Of a stretch of 64,000 nt of DNA, positions 15,985 through 25,636 are shown in pieces (the stretch's first letter is position 1; the number at the start of each line of letters is the position of its first letter). The notes under the pieces were generated by a model. That model was not told the origin of the DNA and did not search any database. It saw nothing but the letters and a program-made list of their open reading frames with translations. The position numbers were made by a program, and so were the translations under genes. This stretch comes from Collinsella aerofaciens (GTDB lineage: Bacteria; Actinomycetota; Coriobacteriia; Coriobacteriales; Coriobacteriaceae): NCBI RefSeq assembly GCF_015546965.1, contig NZ_JADMUF010000005.1, positions 90,570 to 154,569 of the forward strand, in the 5' to 3' direction.

Positions 15985-17864
15985 TCACCCGCCCTCGGCA
16001 TCAAGACGATCATGCGCAGCTGGCCGGGCTCGCCCTCAAGGCGATATGCCACGTTGCGCCCTTGCAAAGCGCTTTCGAGCTCTTGCGCAGCGGGCGTCTG
16101 CGAAAGATCTGCATCATCGTTGGAAAAAAGCGTGGCGCGCAGCTCGACACTGCATCGATCATGGTCGCCCAAGTGATACATAAGCGCCGGATGGTCGGTG
16201 GTGTAGGCAAAAAACGCAAAGTCATACACGCAGTCGTACAGGGCGCTTACCGTACTGGCGTGCAACGGGCGCCGTATGGCGATAATCGAGGCGCAATCGA
16301 TATCGATGGTGCGCAGGTCGCTTGCGAGCTCGTTGGCAATGAGCTGAATGCGGTCGCGATCAAAACCGCTCTCCCCGTGCTGTGCCAACGTGAGCGACCC
16401 CTTGCGCTTGCAATAGGCGACGAGCATCTTGGCGCGCTGCAGCATGCGGTAGCGCTCGTGCGAAGACGCTTCGTCGGTCAACGGCGGCAGCGAGCTCAGC
16501 AGGTCGTACATCCCTTCGAGCGCGCGGGCAAGCGCTTGGTCCACGTCTTGGACCAACAAGGTCTCGGCCTCTTGATCTGCCAAATGCGTCTTAAGGTCGT
16601 AGTCGGCGGCGAGCAGCTCGTTTTGACGCTGCAACTCCATGCGACGATGTGCCAGCTCACGGTTAAGCTCGTTGAGCTCCGACACGTCTTGGGCAAGCAG
16701 GGCCGATCCGCCCAGCAGTGGGAAGGCACGGTACATTACATCGGGATCGGACGCCACGGCAAAGGCATGGGCGCGCCCGCGCTCCTGGACCCGCAACTCC
16801 TCGCGCACGCCTACCGGCATTGGCTTTGACACTGGCGTGGCATGGACTTCCTGCAGGTCGCGCGTTAGAACTTTGAGGTCAAGCGGCAAGGTGCCGAAAA
16901 TACCGGCGATGCCGTGATATGACGGAATGACACCGCAATCGAGACAGATTTCCATCGCCACCACGCACAGGGCGCAATAGACGAGCGAAAAGTTGAGCCT
17001 CCATGCCCAGGGCACGCGCAACGCATACGAGACGGCAAAGAATGCGCCACCCAGCAGTACGAGCGCCGCCGTACCCGAGAAACGCTGGATGCGAAAGGAC
17101 GAGGACCGGCCCACCAGGATAAAAAAGGCCACGAAGTTAAAGGCCGTCCACACTAAGACGGCGAAATAACCCCAGCCGTACGTGTAATCGTTGCTCCAGG
17201 TGTCGCTCGTACGGTCAAAGCGGAAGACCTGCTGGTGAAAATCGTTGGTGAGCACAAATCCGATAAGCAGGATGGCCACAATCCACAGCGCGGCGCAGTA
17301 GCGGCGACCCAGGCGGTGTTGCTCCAAGCCCGCAAGGCGCAGACCACACAACTGGTAGAGCAGCGGAATGAGCGTCATGGGCACGTAGTACAGGTACCAC
17401 AGCACGGTGGCATAGAACGGCGTGAACGACTTGTACTTGAGAATGACTTCGATCATCCACAGGGCGCAGATGGTGGCGATGGCAACAAGGCGGCGGCGCA
17501 ACACATAGTCCAAACAGCGCAGATAGACCGATACGCCCCAAATTGAAAATACTATTGCGGCGACAAGCAGCGGGAGAGAGCTCGAATGGACGAGCGCATC
17601 CACGACCTCTTCGGACACCTCGCTATGGGCGGGCACGGCGTTGGAAAGTTTGGGGTCGAAGGCGAACAGCGCCGGCAAGACTGCCAAAAGCATGAGGAAC
17701 AGCGCGGTGATGACACCGGCGATAGCAAAGACGCGGTGGCGGTACACCTGATGTGTTATGCCAACAAGGAATCGCGGCATGGCGAAGAGCCTGCCGCCCC
17801 TGGGATCCGCCACGGGAGCGGATCGGGCGGCCGCGTGGCCGATATGTCGCTCGCGGGTACCCAT
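15981..17864 (-). CDS. multi-pass membrane sensor with degenerate kinase-like end
   Basis: Residues about 30-320 form roughly eight to ten membrane segments, then comes a linker with a PAS-like region, a coiled coil (LNRELAHRRMELQRQNELLA) and a C-terminal domain. The end reads like a HATPase fold, with LYDCVYDFAFFAYTTDHP in the place of the N-box helix and GQLRMIVLMP as the last strand, but no conserved Asn and no G-boxes are seen, and no histidine box is clear. It is therefore probably a non-catalytic partner of the kinase encoded next, with which it overlaps by ATGA. I start at ATG 17864, which lies nine bases after a -10-like TACACT and could be read from a leaderless mRNA; ATG 17780 is the main alternative. 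Confidence 0.7.
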   Translation of the reverse strand: MGTRERHIGHAAARSAPVADPRGGRLFAMPRFLVGITHQVYRHRVFAIAGVITALFLMLLAVLPALFAFDPKLSNAVPAHSEVSEEVVDALVHSSSLPLLVAAIVFSIWGVSVYLRCLDYVLRRRLVAIATICALWMIEVILKYKSFTPFYATVLWYLYYVPMTLIPLLYQLCGLRLAGLEQHRLGRRYCAALWIVAILLIGFVLTNDFHQQVFRFDRTSDTWSNDYTYGWGYFAVLVWTAFNFVAFFILVGRSSSFRIQRFSGTAALVLLGGAFFAVSYALRVPWAWRLNFSLVYCALCVVAMEICLDCGVIPSYHGIAGIFGTLPLDLKVLTRDLQEVHATPVSKPMPVGVREELRVQERGRAHAFAVASDPDVMYRAFPLLGGSALLAQDVSELNELNRELAHRRMELQRQNELLAADYDLKTHLADQEAETLLVQDVDQALARALEGMYDLLSSLPPLTDEASSHERYRMLQRAKMLVAYCKRKGSLTLAQHGESGFDRDRIQLIANELASDLRTIDIDCASIIAIRRPLHASTVSALYDCVYDFAFFAYTTDHPALMYHLGDHDRCSVELRATLFSNDDADLSQTPAAQELESALQGRNVAYRLEGEPGQLRMIVLMPRAGE

Positions 17865-17879
17865 AGTGCTTTTAGTGTA
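17865..17879 (-). promoter_or_regulatory. -10 element, possibly leaderless start
   Basis: On the minus strand TACACT (17879-17874) ends nine bases before ATG 17864, which has no ribosome site. A transcript starting seven to nine bases after the -10 box would begin at or near the start codon. No good -35 is seen. Confidence 0.35.
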
Positions 17880-17996
17880 CCGACAGGCGGGCCCAAAAAG
17901 CGGGCCACATGTCCCAAAATCCGCAGACGGCAAGGCGCCCGGCGAGCACATACTCGCTGGGCGCCTTGGTCAGGAGGCTACGGTTATCGGGAAAGC

Positions 17997-19430
<1,434 letters not shown>

Positions 19431-19507
19431 TCAACCCCTTCGCACGCTGTTGTCATAGGTTCAGTATCCCTGCAAACAACGCGTCGCTCAACGGCAACGG
19501 CACGGGC

Positions 19508-19568
19508 CGATACTTCTTTTCGCACACGGCGGCCCAGCAGCCGCCCCCGCCTGACACTTTTTGATACC
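19508..19568. repeat. dispersed intergenic repeat, copy 2
   Basis: Shares CGATACTTCTTTTCGC (19508-19523) and CCTGACACTT followed by TTGATACC (19550-19568) with the copy at 43-102. The middle differs. It lies in the 344-bp gap upstream of the GH1 gene, which is filled by repeats. Confidence 0.55.
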
Positions 19569-19578
19569 GCCGCCCCAA

Positions 19579-19613
19579 ACCACCACAAAGGGGACAGGCA
19601 CCTTTGTGGTGGT
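19579..19613. repeat. 13-bp-arm hairpin (ACCACCACAAAGG)
   Basis: Perfect arms 19579-19591 and 19601-19613 with a nine-base loop GGACAGGCA. The inner nine bases of each arm equal those of the hairpin upstream of mgtA (4481-4508). Confidence 0.65.
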
Positions 19614-19626
19614 GTAGGGCGGTTTG

Positions 19627-19762
19627 TCTCGATCTGTAACAGTTAGGTCGCCAAAACCGGGCCTGGTGTTACAGATCGAGATTGTTAGGCCTGTCCCCTA
19701 CGGTTTGTCTAAATCTGTAACAAGTAGAGACGATTTAGCCCGCTAGATGTTACAGATCGAGA
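19627..19762. repeat. two 55-bp palindromic units, 81-bp phase
   Basis: Unit 1 is 19627-19681 with perfect 15-bp arms TCTCGATCTGTAACA and its complement. Unit 2 is 19708-19762 with arms matching at 13 of 15 positions. Unit length (55) and start-to-start distance (81) equal those of the three units at 63650-63865. Centres are variable but share a CAAAAC...GGG theme. Confidence 0.8.
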
Positions 19763-19771
19763 CAGAAGATT

Positions 19772-20416
19772 CTAGTCCACGGTGATGTCGAGGTTCTTGC
19801 CGATGAGACCTACGTAGCCGCCCTCGGCAGCCTTGGGGCTGTCGGCGTGGCAGAGGACCCACTTGTCGGCCTTCCAGTAGCAGTAGCTGTCACCGGTGGC
19901 AGGCATGTCGGCTGCGGCCTCGGGGCGCGGGCCGTTGGTGCCCGCCGGCAGCGCCACCATCACCTGGAAGCCGCCTTCGTCGACCATGCACGGCGTGTAG
20001 TGGAGCGTGGTGTTGAAAACCTCGACAACCTTGCCCGCCGGCACGCGGAACGCCTTGACGCACGCGGTATCGAGCTTGCCGTCCTCGATCTCCCAGCGAT
20101 GCGCCACGAGCAGGATAAAATCGCGAGCACCCAGGTTGAACTCGCTGGCGCGGTGGTACTCCAGGCAGTTGAGGCGCGTGTTGTGACCGTTGCACCAGCC
20201 GAGCTGGAAGGGACGGCCACCAAACATGAGAAAGCCCAACTTATCGGCATCCTTGACGCCCTCGAGCTCCGGCGCACTTGCTACGTACTTGCTGCCCTCG
20301 GGAATGGGCGTGGCAGAGAGCGCCTCGAGCACGGGCGACGTGAGCTCGGACGAAACGTCATCCCAAACGTTGCCATAGGATTTGAACTCGGGATCGTTGA
20401 CAGAGTAGATATGCAT
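19772..20416 (-). CDS. DUF4867 family protein
   Basis: Function unknown. The 214 residues are a single soluble domain without signal peptide. The sequence LGFLMFGGRPFQLGWCNGHN, then LNCLEYHRASEFNLG, and the later FRVPAGKVVEVFNTTLHYTP, have the spacing of a cupin-like sugar-isomerase fold, with His/Glu residues that could bind a metal; this is inference. DUF4867 genes are often near sugar-use genes, and here a GH1 gene lies 344 bp downstream on the same strand. I start at ATG 20416, five bases after AGGAG; a GTG at 20422 is possible. Confidence 0.75.
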   Translation of the reverse strand: MHIYSVNDPEFKSYGNVWDDVSSELTSPVLEALSATPIPEGSKYVASAPELEGVKDADKLGFLMFGGRPFQLGWCNGHNTRLNCLEYHRASEFNLGARDFILLVAHRWEIEDGKLDTACVKAFRVPAGKVVEVFNTTLHYTPCMVDEGGFQVMVALPAGTNGPRPEAAADMPATGDSYCYWKADKWVLCHADSPKAAEGGYVGLIGKNLDITVD

Positions 20417-20500
20417 GTTCACTCCTGTTCGTAAATGTGACTATACGAACATTCTAGAACAAACATGAGCGATTTTGAACGCTCGTCCCGACCAATCAAC

Positions 20501-20531
20501 AAAAAGGCGCCCCCGCATAAGCGAAGGCGCC
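20501..20531 (-). terminator. terminator of luxS
   Basis: On the minus strand a GGCGCC/GGCGCC stem (20531-20526 with 20511-20506) closed over a GC-rich inner stem is followed by TTTTT (20505-20501). It lies 30 bp after the luxS stop. Confidence 0.7.
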
Positions 20532-20560
20532 CAATGCGCTCGTTTTGGGCGATAAAGCCC

Positions 20561-21049
20561 TTACGCCTGCTGATAGTGCAGGTGCTTCTCGTCGATATCG
20601 GCCAGGTCGCGGTCGAGGTAACGGCGTGCGAGCCAGTTAGCCATAGGAAGGTTCTGGTCCAGGTAGTTACCGCATTCCTCGGGAGCGGCACCAGGGACAT
20701 CGCCCTCAAAGTCGGCGACAAACTCAAACAGCTCGCGGACGAGCGGCAAGATCTTCTCGCTCGTCAGCTCGCCAAAGACAACCAGGTAAAAGCCCGTGCG
20801 GCAGCCCATGGGGCCAAAGTAGACAATGCGGCTCGACCACTCGGCATGATTGCGAAGGAACGTCGCGCCCAGGTGCTCGATGGTGTGGCACTCGGCCGTG
20901 TTCATGACCGGCTCCTTATTGGGCGTGGTCAGGCGCAGGTCAAAGGTGGTGACGGCGGCGCCGGTCGCCGGATCGCGGTCGATGCGGCTCACATACACGC
21001 CGGGCTCAAGCAGCAGATGGTCAACGGAAAAACTCGCGATGCGCTCCAT
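20561..21049 (-). CDS. luxS: S-ribosylhomocysteine lyase
   Basis: Cleaves S-ribosylhomocysteine to homocysteine and DPD, the precursor of autoinducer-2, in the activated methyl cycle. The metal site is intact: H55 and H59 in ECHTIEH and C126 in PEECGNY; the catalytic residues C83 in GPMGCRTGFY and E58 are present. The 162 residues are the usual length. ATG 21049 follows AGAGGA. It has its own terminator and a likely extended -10 promoter, so it is probably monocistronic. The nucleosidase Pfs is not adjacent. Confidence 0.96.
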   Translation of the reverse strand: MERIASFSVDHLLLEPGVYVSRIDRDPATGAAVTTFDLRLTTPNKEPVMNTAECHTIEHLGATFLRNHAEWSSRIVYFGPMGCRTGFYLVVFGELTSEKILPLVRELFEFVADFEGDVPGAAPEECGNYLDQNLPMANWLARRYLDRDLADIDEKHLHYQQA

Positions 21050-21074
21050 GGCAGATCCTCTCGATAGTCAAATT

Positions 21075-21141
21075 GGGACGGGGCTCTTTTAGCTGGTTCG
21101 AACGGTCGCACCAATCATACCAGTCAAAAAAGCCCCGTCCC
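21075..21141 (-). promoter_or_regulatory. nucleoside hydrolase terminator overlapping luxS promoter
   Basis: An 11-bp inverted repeat (GGGACGGGGCT at 21075-21085 with 21131-21141) with an A-run at 21125-21130 follows the nucleoside hydrolase gene. Within it, on the minus strand, TGGTATGAT (hexamer 21119-21114) is an extended -10 for luxS. The 3' hairpin of one gene thus encloses the promoter of the next. Confidence 0.5.
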
Positions 21142-21152
21142 AAAAAGACAAC

Positions 21153-22127
21153 TTAGCCAAGGACACGGGCCATACGCGTCTTGAACTCGGACAGGAAGCG
21201 CGAAGCATCCACGGTCAGTGCCACAAGCGCGCTCTTGTCCGGATCGGACAGGCGGCGCTCATCGCAGATGGTGCGACCGCGATACTCGCCCAGCAGATCA
21301 ACACGCAGATTGCAGCCGAGCGCACCCACGAGCGTGGGGTCAATCGCCACAGCGACGGCAAGTGGATCGTGCAGCGCGCAGCCGCCCAGGTAGGGGGCGT
21401 TCATCTCGTACGAGCCAATGTAGTGCTCCACCATGCTCGCAAACGCACAGCCCGCCATGGTGCCCGAACCCGTCCAGCCAGCAATGTCGCGGCGCGTGAG
21501 CACCACGCGATGCGTCACGTCCAGACCCACCATGGTGAGCTTACGGCCCGAGCGCAGCACCGCGTCGGCTGCCTCGGGGTCGCTCGCCATATTGGCCTCG
21601 GCGCCCGCGCTCACGTTACCGGGCACGGTAAGGGCGCCGCCCATCACGACCACGCGGCCGATGGACATCATCGCCGCCGCATCGCGCTCCAGGGCGAGCG
21701 CCAGGTTGGAGAGCGGGCCAGTCGCTACGTAGACCAGATCGGGACCATAGGTGCGCGCGGCATCGATCAGATAATCGACCGCAGCGTTGCCGTCGGCCGA
21801 GGTCGCCCCCACCGGCTCGTAGGGCGACGCGGGCACGCTCGCGCCGCCGATGCCGTTCTTGCCGTGAATGAGCGCGGTGGACGCCGGCGGCGTATAGGGC
21901 TCAGTCGCCTGCAGAGGACGGTCGGCACCCAGGTACACCGGAACCTCGGGGCGACCCAGCAGATCGAGCACCGCCAGGCAATTGTGCGCCGACTGCTCGA
22001 CGCGCACGTTGCCAAAGCACGTGGTGATGCCCACGAGCTCCACCTCGGAGCTCGCGATGGCATAGGCCAGCGCCATCGCATCGTCAACACCCATATCCAG
22101 ATCAAGGATCAGCTTCTTGATTGCCAT
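21153..22127 (-). CDS. inosine-uridine type nucleoside hydrolase
   Basis: Hydrolyses ribonucleosides to base and ribose with a bound Ca2+. The N-terminal metal cluster DLDMGVDDAMA (9-19) matches DxDxGxDD, the middle has the family's GPLSNLALAL and VVVMGGALTVPGNVS, and the Ca2+ ligand near the C-terminus is in CALHDPLAVAVA. Substrate choice (purine, pyrimidine or both) cannot be told. The ribokinase gene lies 30 bp upstream on the same strand, so the freed ribose can be phosphorylated at once. ATG 22127 follows GGAG. Confidence 0.92.
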   Translation of the reverse strand: MAIKKLILDLDMGVDDAMALAYAIASSEVELVGITTCFGNVRVEQSAHNCLAVLDLLGRPEVPVYLGADRPLQATEPYTPPASTALIHGKNGIGGASVPASPYEPVGATSADGNAAVDYLIDAARTYGPDLVYVATGPLSNLALALERDAAAMMSIGRVVVMGGALTVPGNVSAGAEANMASDPEAADAVLRSGRKLTMVGLDVTHRVVLTRRDIAGWTGSGTMAGCAFASMVEHYIGSYEMNAPYLGGCALHDPLAVAVAIDPTLVGALGCNLRVDLLGEYRGRTICDERRLSDPDKSALVALTVDASRFLSEFKTRMARVLG

Positions 22128-22157
22128 TGTTCTACTCCGCTTCTCCGTCTTTATCGT

Positions 22158-23120
22158 TTAACCAAACCAATGTTCAACTTCGGCGCGCGTGGGAATCGAC
22201 TGCTGCGCGCCCAAACGCGACACCGTTACTGCCGAGGCGCGAGCGCCTGCGGCCATGCACTCAAAGAGCGGCAAGCCCTCTAGGCGAGCCGCCGCCAACG
22301 CGCCGATAAACGTATCGCCGGCGGCCGTGGTATCGACTACTGTGCTCGAAAGTGCCGGCATGCGCAGCAGCTCACCGTCATCGCCGAGCGTAACCGAGCC
22401 GGCACCACCCAGCGTGATGACCGCAGCTCCGGCGCCCTTGTCGAGCAGCGCATTGAGCGCGGCGACGCAACTCGCATCATCCGTGGGCAGAATGCCCGTC
22501 AGCGCCTGGCACTCGGTCTCGTTGAGACAGACCAGGTCGACCGCAGGCCAGACCTCCGCAGGCAGCTCGCAGGCGGGCGCTGGATTAAAGACCGTATAGA
22601 ACCCCAGCTCGTGAGCGCAAACAAGCGCCTCGGCCGTCGCCGCAAGGTCACATTCGCCCTGGGCGATAAAGACGCTTCCGGCAGCCGGGGCAATCTTGCT
22701 GGCGTCGCCGTCGAGCTCATCGGTCACCAGACGCCTCAGAGCGCAGGCGACGTCCTCGCCCGTAAGCGCATGATTGGCTCCCGGCGACAGCACGATGCGG
22801 TTGTCGCCCTCACAGCGAATGATGGTCGCCGTTCCCGTCTCCACATCATCGCGACGCGCCACAAAGTCACAGTTCACGCCAGTATCTTGGAGCCCCGCCA
22901 CGAGCGACATGCCAAATGCGTCACAGCCGACCGCGCCGATCATGTGCGTGCACGCGCCCATACGCGCGGCAGCTACGGCCTGATTGGCGCCCTTGCCGCC
23001 GGCGTTGGTGATAAACCCGCTGCCGCCGACGGTCTCGCCCGCGCGCGGCATGCGCTCGCACGCCACCGAAAGGTCCATGTTCATGCTGCCGAACACCGCA
23101 ACGATGCTGTGATCCGCCAT
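22158..23120 (-). CDS. rbsK: ribokinase
   Basis: Phosphorylates D-ribose at O5. PfkB-family signatures: N-terminal GGKGANQAVAAARMG (41-55) and the C-terminal anion hole/catalytic Asp in VDTTAAGDTFIGALA. GSMNMDLSVACERMPRAGET (11-30) is typical of RbsK. The length, 320 residues, is normal. ATG 23120 follows GGAGG. It forms an operon with the nucleoside hydrolase, which points to salvage of ribose from nucleosides rather than free ribose uptake. No RbsR or rbs transporter is present. Confidence 0.93.
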   Translation of the reverse strand: MADHSIVAVFGSMNMDLSVACERMPRAGETVGGSGFITNAGGKGANQAVAAARMGACTHMIGAVGCDAFGMSLVAGLQDTGVNCDFVARRDDVETGTATIIRCEGDNRIVLSPGANHALTGEDVACALRRLVTDELDGDASKIAPAAGSVFIAQGECDLAATAEALVCAHELGFYTVFNPAPACELPAEVWPAVDLVCLNETECQALTGILPTDDASCVAALNALLDKGAGAAVITLGGAGSVTLGDDGELLRMPALSSTVVDTTAAGDTFIGALAAARLEGLPLFECMAAGARASAVTVSRLGAQQSIPTRAEVEHWFG

Positions 23121-23262
23121 GGAAACCTCCTCATCTGCGGGCCTTATGCCCACCGCCGGCCGTCGATCGTGCACTCTCGCACCCCCTATAACTTTAGTTC
23201 ACTTTGATGTGGACGCGCGCTTGAGCTTGCGCCAGCAGCAAGCATTCACAGGAGCAGGCAGC

Positions 23263-23268
23263 TACAAT
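23263..23268 (+). promoter_or_regulatory. -10 element for the acyltransferase gene
   Basis: TACAAT lies 39 bp before ATG 23308 in the space between the divergent ribokinase and acyltransferase genes. No convincing -35 is seen at 16-18 bp. Confidence 0.3.
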
Positions 23269-23307
23269 GAAGGCGTGCTGATTATTCTCGTCATTGGATG
23301 ATGTTTT

Positions 23308-25524
23308 ATGGAACAATTCTCGCAATCGGGCTCGCGCGGTCGACGCCGCACAGGCAACGAGCCGGCGCCGCACGAACGCGTGAAGGGCGAGCGCCGTACC
23401 AACGAGCCGCGACGCTCCGCGAGCCCTCATCGCGCTTCTGCCAACAACGCGGGCCGCGCCAACACTCCCGCCGCGGAGCAGACGCCTGCTCGCCCCAAGT
23501 CCCGCTACATCCCTGCCCTTGACGGCCTGCGCACGCTTGCCGTCGTCGCGGTGGTGCTCTATCACCTCAACCTCACGTGGGCGCAGGGCGGTCTGCTCGG
23601 CGTCACGATCTTCTTTGTGCTTTCGGGCTATCTGATCACACGCCTGCTGCTCAACGAAGTCGCTAAGACCGGCCGCATCGACCTCAAGAGCTTCTGGATC
23701 CGCCGCATCCGTCGCCTGGTCCCCGCCGTGGTGACCGTCGTGGTGGTGACCTGCGCGCTGTGCACCATCTTTAACCACGTGATGCTCACCAAGATGCGCC
23801 CCGACATCCTGCCGTCGCTGCTGTTCTTCAACAACTGGTGGCAGATTGCCCAAAACGTCTCGTACTTCAATGCTCTGGGCGACCCCTCGCCGCTCACGCA
23901 CTTTTGGTCGCTTGCCATCGAAGAACAGTTCTACCTGATTTGGCCGCCACTGCTGTTTGCCATGGTATCCATGCATGTGAGCAAGCCCAACACGCGCCGC
24001 GTGGTTCTGGGCCTCGCCGCGGTATCCGCCCTTGCCATGATGGTGCTTTACAACCCCGCCGCCGACCCCAGCCGCGTGTACTACGGCACCGACACCCGCG
24101 TGTTCTCGCTGCTGCTGGGCGCCTGGATGGCCTTTATCCCCGATCGCGACCTGGCGCCGGTGCGTCTCGCTCGTCGTTTGGGGCTCAATCGCCTAGCTGG
24201 CGCCGCCAAGCACGGCAAGAACGCCGAGGGCAAGCCCGACGAGAAGGCCGACGAAGCAGCCGAGACCGCCCCGGCACAGCCGAGCGCCCTCGTGCGTTTT
24301 TGGTCCTCGCCCGCATCCATCGATGTGTTGGGCGTCGTGGGTCTGGTTGGCCTTGCCGCCATGGTCGCGCTCACCAACGGCTACACCGCCTTCCAGTATC
24401 GCGGAGGCACGCTGCTGTGCTCGATCCTCACGCTCATGGTCATCGCGGCCTGCGTGCAGCCCCAGGGAATGGTCGCACGAGCCTTGGCCGCCGAGCCGCT
24501 CGTATGGATTGGCAAACGCTCCTACAGCATCTACCTGTGGCACTATCCCCTGCTGTTGCTCATGAACCCGGTCGCCAACATCAACGACACGCCCTGGTGG
24601 CAGTATATCTTGCAGGTACTTGTGGTGGTCGCCGTGGCAGAGTGCTGCTATCGCTTTATCGAGACTCCGTTTAGGAAGGGCGCCTTTGGGCGCACCGTCG
24701 GCGAATTCCGCGATGGCACCACCACGCCCGCCAACTGGGTGCGCGCGCACGTCCCTGCCTGCGCAGCCTGCGCTGTCGTGTTGGTCGTTGCACTGGGCGG
24801 CCTGATCTTTGTGCCCGAGACGTCTGCGCTGAGCGGCGAGGGCGCCGAAGTCCTGAACAAGGAAGCCAAGAACACCGCGCCCACCGACCAGCAGGCGGCC
24901 GACGACACCGACAAGGACAACGACGGCTTCCCCGATGGCTCCTACGATCTGCTTATGATCGGCGACTCCGTGTCGCTGCGTGCCGTGGACACCTTTGACG
25001 GCGTGTTCCCGCACAGCCATATCGATGCCGAAAAGGGCCGCCAGTTTGATGCGGGGCGCGCGACATTTGAGGGCTATATCCAGCAGAACCTTGCCGGCAA
25101 GATCGTGGTCTTTGCCCTGGGCACCAACGGCTTGGTAACCGACGACCAAATCGACGCCATCATGGCCGATGCAGGAGATAAGCGTATCGTCGTGTTTGTG
25201 AACACACGCAGTCCGCAGCCGTGGGTTGGCTCTACTAACCAGGCCATCGCCAACGCCGCTACGCGCTACAAGAACGTGCGCGTTATCGACTGGTACGGAT
25301 ACAGTGCCAACCGCAACGACCTGTTCGATGGCGATGGCACGCACCTTTCGAACACGGGTGTGACCGAGTACCTTAAGCTCATCCACGATGCCGTCAAGAA
25401 GGACCTGCCCGTGCATCCCGAGGATCACGTTAATGATCCGCAGCCGGCAGCCGTCAAATCTGCCACCGACGCGCTCGTCAATGCGCTCGCTCTCAAGCCG
25501 CACAAGTTGGGCACCGACAAGTAA
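23308..25524 (+). CDS. OatA-like acyltransferase with SGNH domain
   Basis: Membrane O-acetyltransferase of the acyltransferase-3 plus SGNH type that modifies muramic acid in peptidoglycan or other wall sugars. An unusual basic, disordered N-terminus (1-65) precedes the ten-helix acyltransferase-3 domain, which starts YIPALDGLRTLAVVAVVLYH and has FFVLSGYLIT and HFWSLAIEEQFYLIWP. A charged Ala-rich loop (about 300-330) interrupts it. The extracellular SGNH domain (545-710) has the nucleophile in GDS (552-554) and the D676/H679 pair in GDGTHLSN. OatA-type genes give lysozyme resistance, but the acceptor here is not shown by sequence. Confidence 0.85.
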   Translation: MEQFSQSGSRGRRRTGNEPAPHERVKGERRTNEPRRSASPHRASANNAGRANTPAAEQTPARPKSRYIPALDGLRTLAVVAVVLYHLNLTWAQGGLLGVTIFFVLSGYLITRLLLNEVAKTGRIDLKSFWIRRIRRLVPAVVTVVVVTCALCTIFNHVMLTKMRPDILPSLLFFNNWWQIAQNVSYFNALGDPSPLTHFWSLAIEEQFYLIWPPLLFAMVSMHVSKPNTRRVVLGLAAVSALAMMVLYNPAADPSRVYYGTDTRVFSLLLGAWMAFIPDRDLAPVRLARRLGLNRLAGAAKHGKNAEGKPDEKADEAAETAPAQPSALVRFWSSPASIDVLGVVGLVGLAAMVALTNGYTAFQYRGGTLLCSILTLMVIAACVQPQGMVARALAAEPLVWIGKRSYSIYLWHYPLLLLMNPVANINDTPWWQYILQVLVVVAVAECCYRFIETPFRKGAFGRTVGEFRDGTTTPANWVRAHVPACAACAVVLVVALGGLIFVPETSALSGEGAEVLNKEAKNTAPTDQQAADDTDKDNDGFPDGSYDLLMIGDSVSLRAVDTFDGVFPHSHIDAEKGRQFDAGRATFEGYIQQNLAGKIVVFALGTNGLVTDDQIDAIMADAGDKRIVVFVNTRSPQPWVGSTNQAIANAATRYKNVRVIDWYGYSANRNDLFDGDGTHLSNTGVTEYLKLIHDAVKKDLPVHPEDHVNDPQPAAVKSATDALVNALALKPHKLGTDK

Positions 25525-25581
25525 CCTGCAGCAAACAACCCAAAATCACTCTTTTAGAGTCGGCCCCAAGAGGTCGCGGGC

Positions 25582-25619
25582 AAAAAAACAGGCCGCAGCC
25601 CCATGGCAGCGGCCTGTTT
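25582..25619. terminator. bidirectional terminator
   Basis: An 11-bp stem AAACAGGCCGC/GCGGCCTGTTT (25586-25596, 25609-25619). On the minus strand a run of seven T follows, so it serves the NRAMP-like gene; it may also end the acyltransferase transcript. Confidence 0.75.
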
Positions 25620-25636
25620 AAAGTCCAAAAGAGGCG

